Assembly: GCA_017522515.1 (NCBI GenBank)
Contig: JAFWZH010000103.1
Coordinates: forward strand, 20,677 to 84,676
Reading direction: 5' to 3'
DNA from: Clostridia bacterium
Lineage (GTDB): Bacteria; Bacillota_A; Clostridia; UBA1212; UBA1255
DNA: 64,000 bases
Shown here: positions 19,738-29,066 of the stretch, piece by piece
Layout of the letters: each line of letters starts with the position of its first letter
Position numbering within the stretch: the first letter of the stretch is position 1
The notes under the pieces: model-generated
Seen by the model: only the letters and a program-made list of their open reading frames with translations
The model's database searches: none
Told to the model about the DNA's origin: nothing
Position numbers and translations under genes: made by a program

Positions 19738-21600
19738 ATGATAAAGAAGTTGTTGTGTTTATTAGTTACATTTTCTATGATGGTTGGAATTGTTTCGTGT
19801 GGCAATACAACTTCAAATAATGTAACATCGCAAAAAGTTTATAAGAGATACGAGGGTCCCTTTGTTGAGTTAAACGGAGCATATGGCGGTGTTGACGATT
19901 TAGGGCGTATAGTTGAAGGGAATACGGTTGTCGGAGATGAAAAAGACCGCAAAGTTGGCATCTTCTATTTTTTGTGGATGGGAGAGCATGGAAGGGGAGG
20001 TCCCTACGACAATAGTGCTATTGTAGAGAGTAATCCCAATGCGATTAAAACAGAGAAGGAATGGATAAAATCCGGTGGAGGACCACAAAATGCACATCAC
20101 TTTTGGGGAGAGCCTCTTTTTGGATATTATCTTTCTAAAGATAAATGGGTAATGAGAAAGCATTTGCAGATGCTTACAGATGCAGGTGTGGATTTTATAG
20201 TTTTTGACACAACAAATGGTGTTATCTACGAAACAAGAGTTAAGGATCTTATTTCAGTATGGTATGAGTACTTGGAGATGGGAGTAGATGTCCCTAAGAT
20301 AGCATTTTATACAAATTCAAATTCAGGCAAAACCATGCAGAGCATTTATGCAAATATCTATAATAATAAACAATTGAATAATAAATATCCCAGACTTTCA
20401 GAGTTGTGGTATCAATGGGATGGCAAACCTATGATTGTAGGCAATATTTCAGGAGCTTCCAATGAATTAAAAGAATATTTCACAATAAAATCCTCACAGT
20501 GGCCCACCAAATCAAAAATAGATAATGGTTTCCCGTGGATGGAATTCAGTAGGTCTCTTACAGAGGAAGCAGTATACGGACGCGATGGCAGAAAAGAGGT
20601 TGTCAATGTTTCTGTTGCACAGCATTCCGCTACAGTGTGTTTCAGTAAGACGGCTTGGTACGGAGCAAACGACAGAACAAGATGTTGGCATGACGGAGCA
20701 AATGATACATCGAAAGATGCTATTCTTTATGGATATAATTTTGCGGAACAATGGGAATTTGCTATTGCACAGGATCCGGAAATGATATTTATAACAGGTT
20801 GGAATGAATGGGTAGCACAAAGGCAGGAACCCGGTAGCAACCCCATTGTTTTTGTAGATTGTGCCGACTACAACACAAGTCGGGATATTGAACCTGCGGC
20901 GAGTGTTTTCGGCGATAATTACTATATGCAAATGGTAGAATATATAAGAAAATATAAAGGTGCAGAAGGTCGGGTATATGTAGGTGATGATATATCCATT
21001 GATATTAACGGTGATTTTAGCCAGTGGGATGCAAAAGCGATCTCTGCAAAATATCAAGATTATAAAAATGACATAATTGACCGTCAAGAAAAAGGTTTTG
21101 GCTCTTTGGAGTATATAAATACAACAGGTCGTAACGATATTGTTAATATGAAAGTGGCTCATGATAGTAACTATATTTATTTTTATGTTGAAACTTCAGA
21201 AAATCTAACGGCAATGACCGATGAAAATTGGATGACCTTGTTTATAAATTCCGGTGCAGAAAATGGGAAAAATTGGTACGGCTATGATTTTGCGGTAAAT
21301 ATAGTCTCTCCTGACGGAAAAAACGGCACTTTATCCAGGGCAACCGGTGATATTTGGGGATGGGTGAATGCCGGAAATGTGCAGATTAAAACAGAAGGAA
21401 ACAAAATGATGTTGGCTGTTTCAAGAAATGATATGGGCATACCGGATAATAACGGTCAAACGCTGATTGATATTCAGTTTAAGTGGGTAGACAATTACCA
21501 AAAAGATGAAGAAGGAAATTTTGATATTTGGACTTTTTACAAAGATGGTGATGCTGCTCCATACGGCAGATTGAATTATATTTACTCAGAAAAGGCATAA
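19738..21600 (+). CDS. Lipoprotein, GH99-like glycosidase domain plus CBM9-like domain
   Basis: About 620 residues. A lipoprotein signal with lipobox GIVSC ends at about residue 20. The catalytic-like domain contains KVGIFYFLWMGEHG, FWGEPLFGYY, HLQMLTDAGVDFIVFD and the late ITGWNEWVAQRQEP, features of glycoside-hydrolase GH99/GH71-like proteins that act on mannan-type glycans. From about residue 410 a beta-rich domain starts with ISIDINGDFSQWD and resembles CBM9/DOMON carbohydrate modules. ATG 19738 was chosen because TAAGGAGGAAAATT precedes it. The gene ends in a terminator. Substrate and activity are inferred. Confidence 0.7.
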   Translation: MIKKLLCLLVTFSMMVGIVSCGNTTSNNVTSQKVYKRYEGPFVELNGAYGGVDDLGRIVEGNTVVGDEKDRKVGIFYFLWMGEHGRGGPYDNSAIVESNPNAIKTEKEWIKSGGGPQNAHHFWGEPLFGYYLSKDKWVMRKHLQMLTDAGVDFIVFDTTNGVIYETRVKDLISVWYEYLEMGVDVPKIAFYTNSNSGKTMQSIYANIYNNKQLNNKYPRLSELWYQWDGKPMIVGNISGASNELKEYFTIKSSQWPTKSKIDNGFPWMEFSRSLTEEAVYGRDGRKEVVNVSVAQHSATVCFSKTAWYGANDRTRCWHDGANDTSKDAILYGYNFAEQWEFAIAQDPEMIFITGWNEWVAQRQEPGSNPIVFVDCADYNTSRDIEPAASVFGDNYYMQMVEYIRKYKGAEGRVYVGDDISIDINGDFSQWDAKAISAKYQDYKNDIIDRQEKGFGSLEYINTTGRNDIVNMKVAHDSNYIYFYVETSENLTAMTDENWMTLFINSGAENGKNWYGYDFAVNIVSPDGKNGTLSRATGDIWGWVNAGNVQIKTEGNKMMLAVSRNDMGIPDNNGQTLIDIQFKWVDNYQKDEEGNFDIWTFYKDGDAAPYGRLNYIYSEKA

Positions 21601-21622
21601 AGCAAGAAATAAAAAATTGGAT

Positions 21623-21662
21623 TGACGTAGCCAACAAAAACAGTTTGCTACGTCATCTTTTT
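21623..21662 (+). terminator. Rho-independent terminator after the GH99-like lipoprotein gene
   Basis: Perfect 9-bp stem TGACGTAGC...GCTACGTCA with a 15-nt loop, followed by TCTTTTT. A TATAAT box at 21667-21672 directly downstream probably starts the next transcript. Confidence 0.85.
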
Positions 21663-21713
21663 GTGTTATAATAGAATTTGGGTAAATTTAATGAAATGAT
21701 AGGGGTGCTAATT

Positions 21714-23303
21714 ATGTTTTATAGAGCAGTAGCGGCAACATGCCCGGGCAATAGTAAAGAATATAACAGCAACAATATATACCTTAATTCAAAATACATA
21801 ACAGAAGAATATAAATCTTCTGAGATTCTTTTGAGACAAAAAAAGGAACAAGAAGGATTGCAGTTTTATGCAATAGCAGAAGGTTTTGGAGCAGAACGAT
21901 ATGAGGACGAAGCATCATTAATTGCAGTGAAAAAGCTTGAGGCACTTCACAAAAATGTTGCAGAAGAAAAAATCAGTGATGATTACGACAAAGCAGCAGA
22001 CACGCTATATTCATATATTGAGGAATTTATTCAAAACGCAAATGAAGCAGTTGTAGTAAAGGCAACGGAATTACCCGATAATGATATTCATGCGTCGGTT
22101 GCAGTAGTCGGAATATACGAGAACGCATTAATTACGTGCAACTTAGGAAACACAAAGATTTTCTTGTTTAGAAAAGGCAAACTCAGCAAGCTTTCAGAGG
22201 AACATAATCACGCATATTTAATGTATAAAAACGGCATTATCGACAAGGAAAGATTAGAAAGTCATTCTAAGAGAAACAAGCTGACCCAATATCTTGGAAT
22301 ACTTCCCGATGAGAAAAAACCGGAGCCGTATTATTCCGAAGCAGAAATAAAGCACGGAGATATTTTCTTAATATGTAACAGTACTTTTTGTGAAAATGTT
22401 TCAGAGGAAAATATTTGTGAGATGGTAAAAACATCGAAAAGTTTAAGCCAGATTGTTGATAAAATGATGACTGCAGCAGCAGAAAAAGGTTTCGAAAAAG
22501 ATACCTCAATCATGGTTATAAGAGCAGACTCACATGAAAAAGCCGTAGCACCTATTGTTGGCGGTGAGGTAGGAAGTGCAGCGGTTGCAGAGGGTGTTTC
22601 AAAAACATCAGATAACAATGGAAAAGCCGGCACAAAAAATGCAGGAAAGAACAACGCAGCCTTTATGGACAAAGTAAAGAAACTTCTTGGTCTTAGTTCA
22701 GATTCAGAAAACGAAAAAATCTGGCCTGCTCTTATTACATTTGGGTGTTGTATTTTGGTAGTAATTGTTTTGGCATTTTTGGGAGTAAAGATATATAATG
22801 CATCCAAGGATCCGGGAGATAGTGCAACAAAGGCACCAATCAGCTCGGCAAGCATGATGCCTACACCTTCCGCGGATTCCACACAGGCACCTACTGAAAC
22901 TCCTGACGAAACACCTACTCAGAATACGGAAACACAGGCTCCTACCACAAAGCCTACAGAAAAGCCTACTGAGAAACCAACTGAGAAGCCTACAGAAGGG
23001 CCTACTGAGGAGCCGACAGGTGAACCTACCGGAGAGCCGACAGGTGAGCCCACCGGAGAGCCAACAAGTGAGCCGACAGGTGAACCTACCGGAGAGCCAA
23101 CAAGTGAGCCAACAGGTGAACCCACCGGAGAGCCGACAAGTGAGCCGACAGGCGAGCCCACCGGGGAGCCAACAGGTGAACCGACAGGTGAGCCCACCGG
23201 AGAGCCGACAAGTGAGCCGACAGGTGAACCTGATGTAGAAGGAGCAACAGAGGATATTACTCCTGCTGAAGGAACTCCAAGTAGCGAAGAAATAACAGCG
23301 TAA
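21714..23303 (+). CDS. PP2C-like protein, probably pseudophosphatase, with membrane segment and TGEP repeats
   Basis: About 529 residues. Residues 1-275 follow the PP2C Ser/Thr phosphatase fold (TLGNTK-like GDSR position, RNKLTQYLGI, KDTSIMVIRAD). However the metal-binding signature DGxGG reads EGFGA, the GDSR motif reads GNTK, and the late SDG reads NST, so catalysis looks lost. A membrane segment lies near residues 345-365 (FGCCILVVIVLAFLGVKIY). The outer part is a TxEP repeat of over 90 residues. ATG 21714 follows AGGGGTG. It may act as a sensor or scaffold rather than an enzyme. The kinase-like gene at 30911 is also atypical. Confidence 0.75.
   Translation: MFYRAVAATCPGNSKEYNSNNIYLNSKYITEEYKSSEILLRQKKEQEGLQFYAIAEGFGAERYEDEASLIAVKKLEALHKNVAEEKISDDYDKAADTLYSYIEEFIQNANEAVVVKATELPDNDIHASVAVVGIYENALITCNLGNTKIFLFRKGKLSKLSEEHNHAYLMYKNGIIDKERLESHSKRNKLTQYLGILPDEKKPEPYYSEAEIKHGDIFLICNSTFCENVSEENICEMVKTSKSLSQIVDKMMTAAAEKGFEKDTSIMVIRADSHEKAVAPIVGGEVGSAAVAEGVSKTSDNNGKAGTKNAGKNNAAFMDKVKKLLGLSSDSENEKIWPALITFGCCILVVIVLAFLGVKIYNASKDPGDSATKAPISSASMMPTPSADSTQAPTETPDETPTQNTETQAPTTKPTEKPTEKPTEKPTEGPTEEPTGEPTGEPTGEPTGEPTSEPTGEPTGEPTSEPTGEPTGEPTSEPTGEPTGEPTGEPTGEPTGEPTSEPTGEPDVEGATEDITPAEGTPSSEEITA
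22951..23229 (+). repeat. 12-bp tandem repeat encoding TEKP / TGEP / TSEP
   Basis: Imperfect 12-bp units, often arranged in higher 36-bp units (TGEP-TGEP-TSEP), fill the 3' part of the PP2C-like gene. Third-position changes and TGEP/TSEP alternation show expansion and drift. Such proline-rich repeats usually span the wall and can vary in length between strains. Confidence 0.9.
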
Positions 23304-23345
23304 TTAATTTTTATATTATTGGCAGAAAGGACAGTAAGAGCGAAA

Positions 23346-23849
23346 ATGGAACATTGTGAGAACTGTAAATGTAAAGAAAAGCATGATTATGCCTTATTGG
23401 CACCTGTACTTGAAGAATATGCAAAAGTACCGGGAAGTCTTATAACAATACTTCAACATGCACAGGAAATATATGGCTATTTGCCTACAGACGTGTTATG
23501 GCATATAGCCGAAGAGACAGGCATTAAGCCTGCAAAGGTGTTGGGAGTTGCAACATTTTATACCCAATTCCGTTTTAAGCCTGTTGGTAAGTATTTAATT
23601 CTTTTATGTTGCGGTACTGCTTGTCATGTAAACGGAGCAAAAAAGATAGAGGAGACAATTTGCGAAGAGTTGGGAATAAAAGACGGTGACACAACAGATG
23701 ATGGTTTATTTTCATTAAAAGTTGTTGCTTGTCTTGGCTGTTGCAGCCTTTCTCCTGTTATGATGATAAATGACGAAACATATGGTTCCCTTACTCCTGA
23801 CAAAGTTAAGAAAATTTTAAAAGAGTTAAGAGAGAAAAGTGAGGCGTGA
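23346..23849 (+). CDS. NuoE/HydC-like [2Fe-2S] thioredoxin-fold subunit
   Basis: About 167 residues of the 24-kDa subunit family. It has PGSLITILQHAQEIYGYLP, VLGVATFYTQF and the [2Fe-2S] ligands CGTACHVNGA and CLGCCSLSPVMMIN in the usual order. An N-terminal CENCKC motif is an extra cysteine cluster. ATG 23346 is preferred to an upstream TTG at 23319, which has no ribosome site. It starts a three-gene operon with NuoF-like and GltD-fusion subunits. Likely role: electron transfer from the NuoF FMN site. Confidence 0.88.
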   Translation: MEHCENCKCKEKHDYALLAPVLEEYAKVPGSLITILQHAQEIYGYLPTDVLWHIAEETGIKPAKVLGVATFYTQFRFKPVGKYLILLCCGTACHVNGAKKIEETICEELGIKDGDTTDDGLFSLKVVACLGCCSLSPVMMINDETYGSLTPDKVKKILKELREKSEA

Positions 23850-23854
23850 AATAT

Positions 23855-25597
23855 ATGAAGATAGTAATTGGTCAAGGCAGTTGCGGTATTGCTGCGGGTG
23901 CGGGAAAAATTTATGACTATTTCAAAGAAAATACAAGCTTTGCAGAAATTTCTATAACAGGATGTATAGGAATGTGCTACTTAGAGCCCATTATGGATGT
24001 AATTCATGACGGAGTAAAAAGAACATATTGCAAAGTAAGTGCAGACATTTTGCCGGAGTTCTCAAAAGCTCTTGAAGCAAAAGATTTTGAGAACGAATTG
24101 CTCAAAAAATATGAGCTTAAAGATGAAGATAGAGAATTTCTTGAGAAACAGACAAGAATTGCTTTAAGAAACTGCGGTATTATCAATCCTGAAAGTATCG
24201 ATGATTATATTGAAGCAGGCGGATATAAAGCTCTTACAAAAGTTTTAGGTGAAATGACACCTGAGCAGGTAATTGAAGTAATTAAAACATCAGGCCTTGC
24301 AGGTAGAGGCGGAGCAGGTTTCCCTACATGGTTTAAATGGAATGCAGCCAGACAGTCTCAAAGTGAGCAAAAGTATTTGATCTGCAATGCAGATGAGGGT
24401 GACCCCGGTGCATTTATGGATCGTGCAGTTATCGAAAGTGATCCTCACAATTTGATAGAAGGTATGCTTATTGGTGCATATGCAATCGGGGCAAGCGAGG
24501 CAGTCGTTTATGTTCGTGCGGAATACCCGTTGGCTATTGTTCGTCTTACAAATGCTATTAAACAGGCAGAAGAAAGAGGATTTTTAGGTAACAATATTGC
24601 CGGTAGCGGTTTCTCCTGTAAAATGAGAATTAAAGCAGGTGCAGGAGCATTTGTTTGCGGAGAAGAGACAGCTCTTATTGAATCTCTTGAAGGACAAAGA
24701 GGAATGCCGAGACTCAAACCTCCTTTCCCGGCTCAAAAGGGATATTGGCAGCAACCTTCAAATATTAACAACGTAGAGACATTTGCCAATGTAGCATGGA
24801 TTTTGTCTAATGGCGGTGAGGCGTTTGCCGCAATGGGAACGGAAGACAGCAAGGGAACTAAAGTTTTCGCCTTGACAGGCAAAATAAAAAGAGGCGGTCT
24901 TGTTGAGATTCCTATGGGAAAAACACTTCGTGACGTTATTTTCGACATAGGCGGAGGCATTAGAAATAATAAAGAATTTAAAGCAGTACAGATGGGAGGC
25001 CCATCGGGAGGATGTATTCCTACTGAGCTTTTAGATACAGTTATCGACTACAAAAAATTATCGGCTACGGGAGCTATCATGGGTTCCGGTGGTATGGTTG
25101 TTATGGACGAGACAACATGCATGGTTGATATGGCAAGATTTTTCCTTGATTTTACAGCAAAAGAATCTTGCGGAAAATGTATTCATTGCCGTATAGGAAC
25201 AAAACGCATGCTGGAAATACTTAACAGAATTGTAAACGGAGAAGGACGCGACGGTGATATTGAGCTTCTCGAAGAGCTTTGTATGACAATTAAAGATGGC
25301 GCACTTTGCGGTCTTGGTCAAACAGCTCCTAATCCGGTATTGACGACAATTAAATATTTCCGTAACGAATACGAAGCGCATATTTATGATAAAAAATGCC
25401 CGGCCGGACATTGTGCAAGCTTAATTACATATCAGATTGATGCTGATAAGTGTCGCGGATGTACACTTTGTGCCAGACAGTGTCCTGTAGGTGCTATTTC
25501 AGGTAAAGTAAAAGAGCCACATGTTATTGATACAGAAAAATGTATTAAGTGCGGTAAATGTAAAGAATCCTGTAAATTCGGCGCAATTCACGTTTAA
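23855..25597 (+). CDS. NuoF/HydB-like NADH-binding flavoprotein with two extra ferredoxin clusters
   Basis: About 580 residues. The N-terminal thioredoxin-like [2Fe-2S] domain (about 1-95) includes GSCGIAAGA and CIGMCYLEP. The NuoF core (about 130-490) has GLAGRGGAGFPTWFKW (NADH/FMN), NADEGDPGAFMDR, GAGAFVCGEETALI, an SLBB region and the 4Fe-4S motif SCGKCIHCR. The C-terminus adds two [4Fe-4S] ferredoxin motifs (CRGCTLCARQCPVGAI and CIKCGKCKESCKFGAI). The same layout is seen in HydB of bifurcating hydrogenases and in bifurcating formate dehydrogenases. ATG 23855 gives a sensible distance to GTGAGGCG. Confidence 0.9.
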   Translation: MKIVIGQGSCGIAAGAGKIYDYFKENTSFAEISITGCIGMCYLEPIMDVIHDGVKRTYCKVSADILPEFSKALEAKDFENELLKKYELKDEDREFLEKQTRIALRNCGIINPESIDDYIEAGGYKALTKVLGEMTPEQVIEVIKTSGLAGRGGAGFPTWFKWNAARQSQSEQKYLICNADEGDPGAFMDRAVIESDPHNLIEGMLIGAYAIGASEAVVYVRAEYPLAIVRLTNAIKQAEERGFLGNNIAGSGFSCKMRIKAGAGAFVCGEETALIESLEGQRGMPRLKPPFPAQKGYWQQPSNINNVETFANVAWILSNGGEAFAAMGTEDSKGTKVFALTGKIKRGGLVEIPMGKTLRDVIFDIGGGIRNNKEFKAVQMGGPSGGCIPTELLDTVIDYKKLSATGAIMGSGGMVVMDETTCMVDMARFFLDFTAKESCGKCIHCRIGTKRMLEILNRIVNGEGRDGDIELLEELCMTIKDGALCGLGQTAPNPVLTTIKYFRNEYEAHIYDKKCPAGHCASLITYQIDADKCRGCTLCARQCPVGAISGKVKEPHVIDTEKCIKCGKCKESCKFGAIHV

Positions 25598-25626
25598 TTG
25601 TGTAAGAGAAGAAAGGAAGAATTGAA

Positions 25627-28320
25627 ATGAGTATACATTTTAAAATTAACAATATAGAAGTTGAAGCAGAAGCAGGTGAGCTCCTTTTAAATGTAGCAAA
25701 GAGATACGACATAGATATTCCGTCGCTTTGTCACAATGATAAGGTTAAGTGCTATGGTGCATGCGGTGTATGTGTGGTAGAAAATGCTAAAGGTGGAAAA
25801 TTGATGCGTTCTTGTTCTACTGAGGTAGGACCTCAATTTGAAGGAATGGAGATTTGCACAGAGTCAGCACGAGTAGTTCAGGCAAGAAAAATCGCCCTTG
25901 AATTACTTATGACAGATCACACAGGTGATTGTCGTCCTCCTTGTATGTTGGAATGTCCCGCGCACACAGATTGCCAAGGATATGTAGGTTTGATTGCAAA
26001 CGGATATGCGGAAGAAGCTATTAAATTGATAATGGAGAAAATTCCTCTGCCTGCATCAATCGGACGTGTATGTCCTCATCCTTGTGAAAAGGCGTGCCGC
26101 AGAGCAGCCTTAGAAGAGCCTGTTTCAATAGCAAACCTCAAGAGATTTGCGGCAGAAGTAAACCTCGAAAAAGGAAAAGATGCGTATAAGCCTGCAGTTG
26201 CAGCGGAAACAGGAAAAAAAGTTGCTGTAATAGGTGGCGGACCGGCAGGTCTCACAGCGGCTTCATCATTGAGAAGTAAAGGTCACACAGTAGATGTGTT
26301 TGACATGATGCCTGAAATGGGTGGTATGCTCCGCTACGGAATTCCTGAATACAGACTGCCTCAAGCTGTAATTGCTGAAGAAGTTGCGCTTTTGGCTTCT
26401 ATGGGAATTTCAATGCATAACAATGTAAAAATCGGTGAGGGAGAATATACCCTTGAGAATTTATCAGCTAAATACGATGCTGTTGTTGTTGCAATCGGTG
26501 CTTGGATAAGCAGTAAAATGCGAATTCCCGGAGAGGATCTTGACGGCGTAATGGGCGGTATAGATTTCCTTCGTGAAGTTAATATGGGAAATATTCCAAA
26601 TATTGGCAAGAAAGTTGTAATAGTAGGCGGCGGTAACACTGCAATGGATGCTTGCAGAAGTGCAGTTCGTGCAGGAGCAGAAGAAGTTTACACTTTATAT
26701 AGAAGAACACGCGCTGAGATGCCTGCTGAACAAATAGAGATTGAGGAAGCAGAGGAAGAAGGCGTAATCTTTAAATTCCTTTGCAATCCTGTTGAAATTA
26801 TTGGTGAAAATGGCAAGGCAACAAAAGTTAAAGCTCAAAAAATGATGCTTGGAGAGCCTGATGCCAGCGGCAGACGTGCTCCTGTGCCAATAGAGGGAGA
26901 ATTTGACATTATTGATATTGACACAGTTATCATGGCAATCGGTCAAAGTTGCAATGTTAAAGGTTTTGAAAGTCTTGAGCTTACAAGAAAAAATACCATT
27001 GTAGCAGATGATAATACTTATGCTACTTCAATTAAGGGAGTATTCGCTTGTGGTGACGTAACAAACAGAGGACCCGGAATTGCTATTGCAGCGATAGCTG
27101 AAGCACAAAAAGCTGCAGTTGCTGTAGACTTATATTTGGCAAGCGGGGAAATTCCGACAGCAGTAAAAAATGAAGATAATGCATTTTATTCAAAGAGAAC
27201 ACTGACAAAAGAAGATATTAAAGAAGAGTATGCATTCCGCGGAAGTGATGCAAGAGTTCAAATGAAGCATCGCCCTGCTGATGAAAGAAAGAATGACTTT
27301 AATGATTTCATGTTGGGCTTCTCACGTGAAGAGGCTGAGAAAGAAGCTGCAAGATGTTTGGAATGTGGCTGCTTAGACTATTACGAGTGTCGTTTAATAA
27401 ATTATGCCAACAGATATGATGTTAAGCCGGAAAGAATCGGCGGGTACAAGCATAAAAGAGCAGATATGAAGGTTCGTTCCGAATACTTTACAAGAGATAC
27501 AGATAAATGTATTCTTTGCGGTCTATGTGTTCGTGCGTGTGAAGAAGTTACGGGCAGAGGCGTTTTGGGCTTGGTTGACAGAGGTTTTGATACAACTGTG
27601 CAGCCTGCTATGGGACTTCCTCTTAATCAAGCAGATTGTATGTCTTGCGGTTTGTGCGTTTCTGTATGTCCTACAGGTGCTTTGACGGAGAACATGAACG
27701 GAATGAAGGCTGTTCCGCTTCCGGAGAATATGTTTGTTCATAAATGTAATATGTGTTCTGCGGGATGTGACATGATGATTTCACATTACGGTAATGCAAT
27801 AACGAAAGCTGTTCCTATGGCAGGTAAAGATGCAGATGTTCTTTGTGAGAGAGGCCGTTTTGTGCTTCCTGAGAGATTTACACTGGGCAATGCAATGGAA
27901 GGTGTACAAAAGGCCTTCGGAAAGATTCTCAAGAGCGGAGCTATTTCTGCCGGAAAGATTGGCGTACTGATTTCGGCTTCTTGTGCTGAAAAGCAAGTTA
28001 AGGATATTTTGGCGTTTACCGTGGCTATTATGCCTGCATTTGTAGCGTCGAATTCCGTCGGAAAGCCGATTCCGGAGAAGTACAGGGCTTCTGTAGAGTT
28101 TGCAGCAGTTAAAAACGGTAAAGTAAGTGACATAAGTGAGCTTACAATCGGAGTAAACGATGAAATGTTGGCAAATTTGGGAGTAAAAGCCTTAGATGAA
28201 CAGCAGAAAGCAAGAATTGAGTCCGGAGAAATAGAAACATTGTTTGTTTTCGGTGATGATATTTGTGACATTGACACATCTAAAGTAAAAAATATTGAAA
28301 TCTTTAAGATTGAGTTTTAA
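25627..28320 (+). CDS. [2Fe-2S]/GltD-NfnB-like/ferredoxin/NuoG-type fusion oxidoreductase
   Basis: An 897-residue multidomain protein. Residues about 1-95 form a NuoG-type [2Fe-2S] ferredoxin (CYGACGVCVVE). Residues about 95-185 carry the Cys-rich GltD/NfnB N-domain (CRPPCMLECPAHTDCQGYV, CPHPCEKACRR). Residues about 195-520 form the FAD/NAD(P)H core (VAVIGGGPAGLTAA, VVIVGGGNTAMDA, GVFACGDVTNRGPGI). Then come a CxxCxxxC pair of ferredoxin clusters (CILCGLCVRAC, CMSCGLCVSVCP) and a truncated molybdopterin-type Fe4S4 segment (CNMCSAGCDMM). No hydrogenase H-cluster motif and no molybdopterin catalytic domain is present. It probably links NAD(H), NADP(H) and ferredoxin together with the two upstream subunits. 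Confidence 0.85.
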   Translation: MSIHFKINNIEVEAEAGELLLNVAKRYDIDIPSLCHNDKVKCYGACGVCVVENAKGGKLMRSCSTEVGPQFEGMEICTESARVVQARKIALELLMTDHTGDCRPPCMLECPAHTDCQGYVGLIANGYAEEAIKLIMEKIPLPASIGRVCPHPCEKACRRAALEEPVSIANLKRFAAEVNLEKGKDAYKPAVAAETGKKVAVIGGGPAGLTAASSLRSKGHTVDVFDMMPEMGGMLRYGIPEYRLPQAVIAEEVALLASMGISMHNNVKIGEGEYTLENLSAKYDAVVVAIGAWISSKMRIPGEDLDGVMGGIDFLREVNMGNIPNIGKKVVIVGGGNTAMDACRSAVRAGAEEVYTLYRRTRAEMPAEQIEIEEAEEEGVIFKFLCNPVEIIGENGKATKVKAQKMMLGEPDASGRRAPVPIEGEFDIIDIDTVIMAIGQSCNVKGFESLELTRKNTIVADDNTYATSIKGVFACGDVTNRGPGIAIAAIAEAQKAAVAVDLYLASGEIPTAVKNEDNAFYSKRTLTKEDIKEEYAFRGSDARVQMKHRPADERKNDFNDFMLGFSREEAEKEAARCLECGCLDYYECRLINYANRYDVKPERIGGYKHKRADMKVRSEYFTRDTDKCILCGLCVRACEEVTGRGVLGLVDRGFDTTVQPAMGLPLNQADCMSCGLCVSVCPTGALTENMNGMKAVPLPENMFVHKCNMCSAGCDMMISHYGNAITKAVPMAGKDADVLCERGRFVLPERFTLGNAMEGVQKAFGKILKSGAISAGKIGVLISASCAEKQVKDILAFTVAIMPAFVASNSVGKPIPEKYRASVEFAAVKNGKVSDISELTIGVNDEMLANLGVKALDEQQKARIESGEIETLFVFGDDICDIDTSKVKNIEIFKIEF

Positions 28321-28389
28321 TTGTCCGCAAAATTTTTGCGGTATGCAAAATTCGGTGGTAAACTTGACCGGGAGGATTTTGGATTTTTT

Positions 28390-29043
28390 ATGATGTCAAA
28401 TATTAAAACACATTTAAAAGGTATGGGAAAGCTTGTCTACGTATATTTATTGGCGGTTGCCATAAGTTGGGCGGCTTTTCCCGTTATCGCAATAACTTTG
28501 CAACAATACGCTCAGATATATGTTGTGATAAGTGTTTATACCTTTATTTCAACACTTGTGCTTATAGCTATGCTGTATATAACAATGCATGGTTTTGGTG
28601 AAGCAGACAGAAAACCGTACGAATGGAAAAGATACAATTTAAAAGGTTTTGTTTGCGGTTTAATGGCATTTATTGCTGTTTTATTGGTAGAAGAGATTGT
28701 AATTTTACTGGCAAATGAGTATGTTGTCGTAAAGCATCCTTTTTTGACGATTGAGTCTTTAAATCACTACGCAAAGCTTGTGTTGTATATGCCATTTTTC
28801 TGGTTTTACAGGATCATTTCTCCTCCGACGGAGGTTAGTGTAGTACCGGATATTACGAATATTACCGCATTGTTGCCCGGTTTGATTTTTGTAATTGTAT
28901 CCGGAATAGGATACTTAATGGGCTTTCATGGTGTGAGAATTGTAAAAAATCCGCCCAAGGGAAAATTTCTTCGCAAATTCCTTTACGGAGGTCCGCATAA
29001 GCCTAAAAAGAAAAAAGAACTACCAAAGGAAGATGCAAAATAA
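28390..29043 (+). CDS. Polytopic membrane protein, function unknown
   Basis: About 217 residues with five likely membrane segments (starting around LVYVYLLAVAISWAAFPVI, VVISVYTFISTLVLIAML, FVCGLMAFIAVLLVEEIV, YMPFFWFYRI and LLPGLIFVIVSGIGYLMG) and a Lys/Pro-rich C-terminal tail. ATG 28390 was chosen; a strong GGGAGG lies upstream but at a long distance, and the frame runs back to 28321, so the start is uncertain. It directly follows the oxidoreductase operon and may be co-transcribed. No family recognised. Confidence 0.65.
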   Translation: MMSNIKTHLKGMGKLVYVYLLAVAISWAAFPVIAITLQQYAQIYVVISVYTFISTLVLIAMLYITMHGFGEADRKPYEWKRYNLKGFVCGLMAFIAVLLVEEIVILLANEYVVVKHPFLTIESLNHYAKLVLYMPFFWFYRIISPPTEVSVVPDITNITALLPGLIFVIVSGIGYLMGFHGVRIVKNPPKGKFLRKFLYGGPHKPKKKKELPKEDAK

Positions 29044-29066
29044 AATTTGTTTAGAGGGAATGTTTA

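Noticed and set aside
20512..21162. A 216-codon minus-strand frame inside the GH99-like gene
   Set aside because: It is antisense to a gene with clear motifs and has no ribosome site or protein-like family pattern.
22919..23238. Open frames on both strands across the TGEP repeat (GSPVGSPVGS.. and others)
   Set aside because: They arise from the 12-bp repeat read in other frames; only the PP2C-like frame has a start, a ribosome site and a domain.
25627..28320. Considered a [FeFe] hydrogenase HydA subunit
   Set aside because: The H-cluster motifs (TSCCPxW, MPCxxKxxE, ExMACxxGC) were not found; the core is a GltD/NfnB-like flavin domain.
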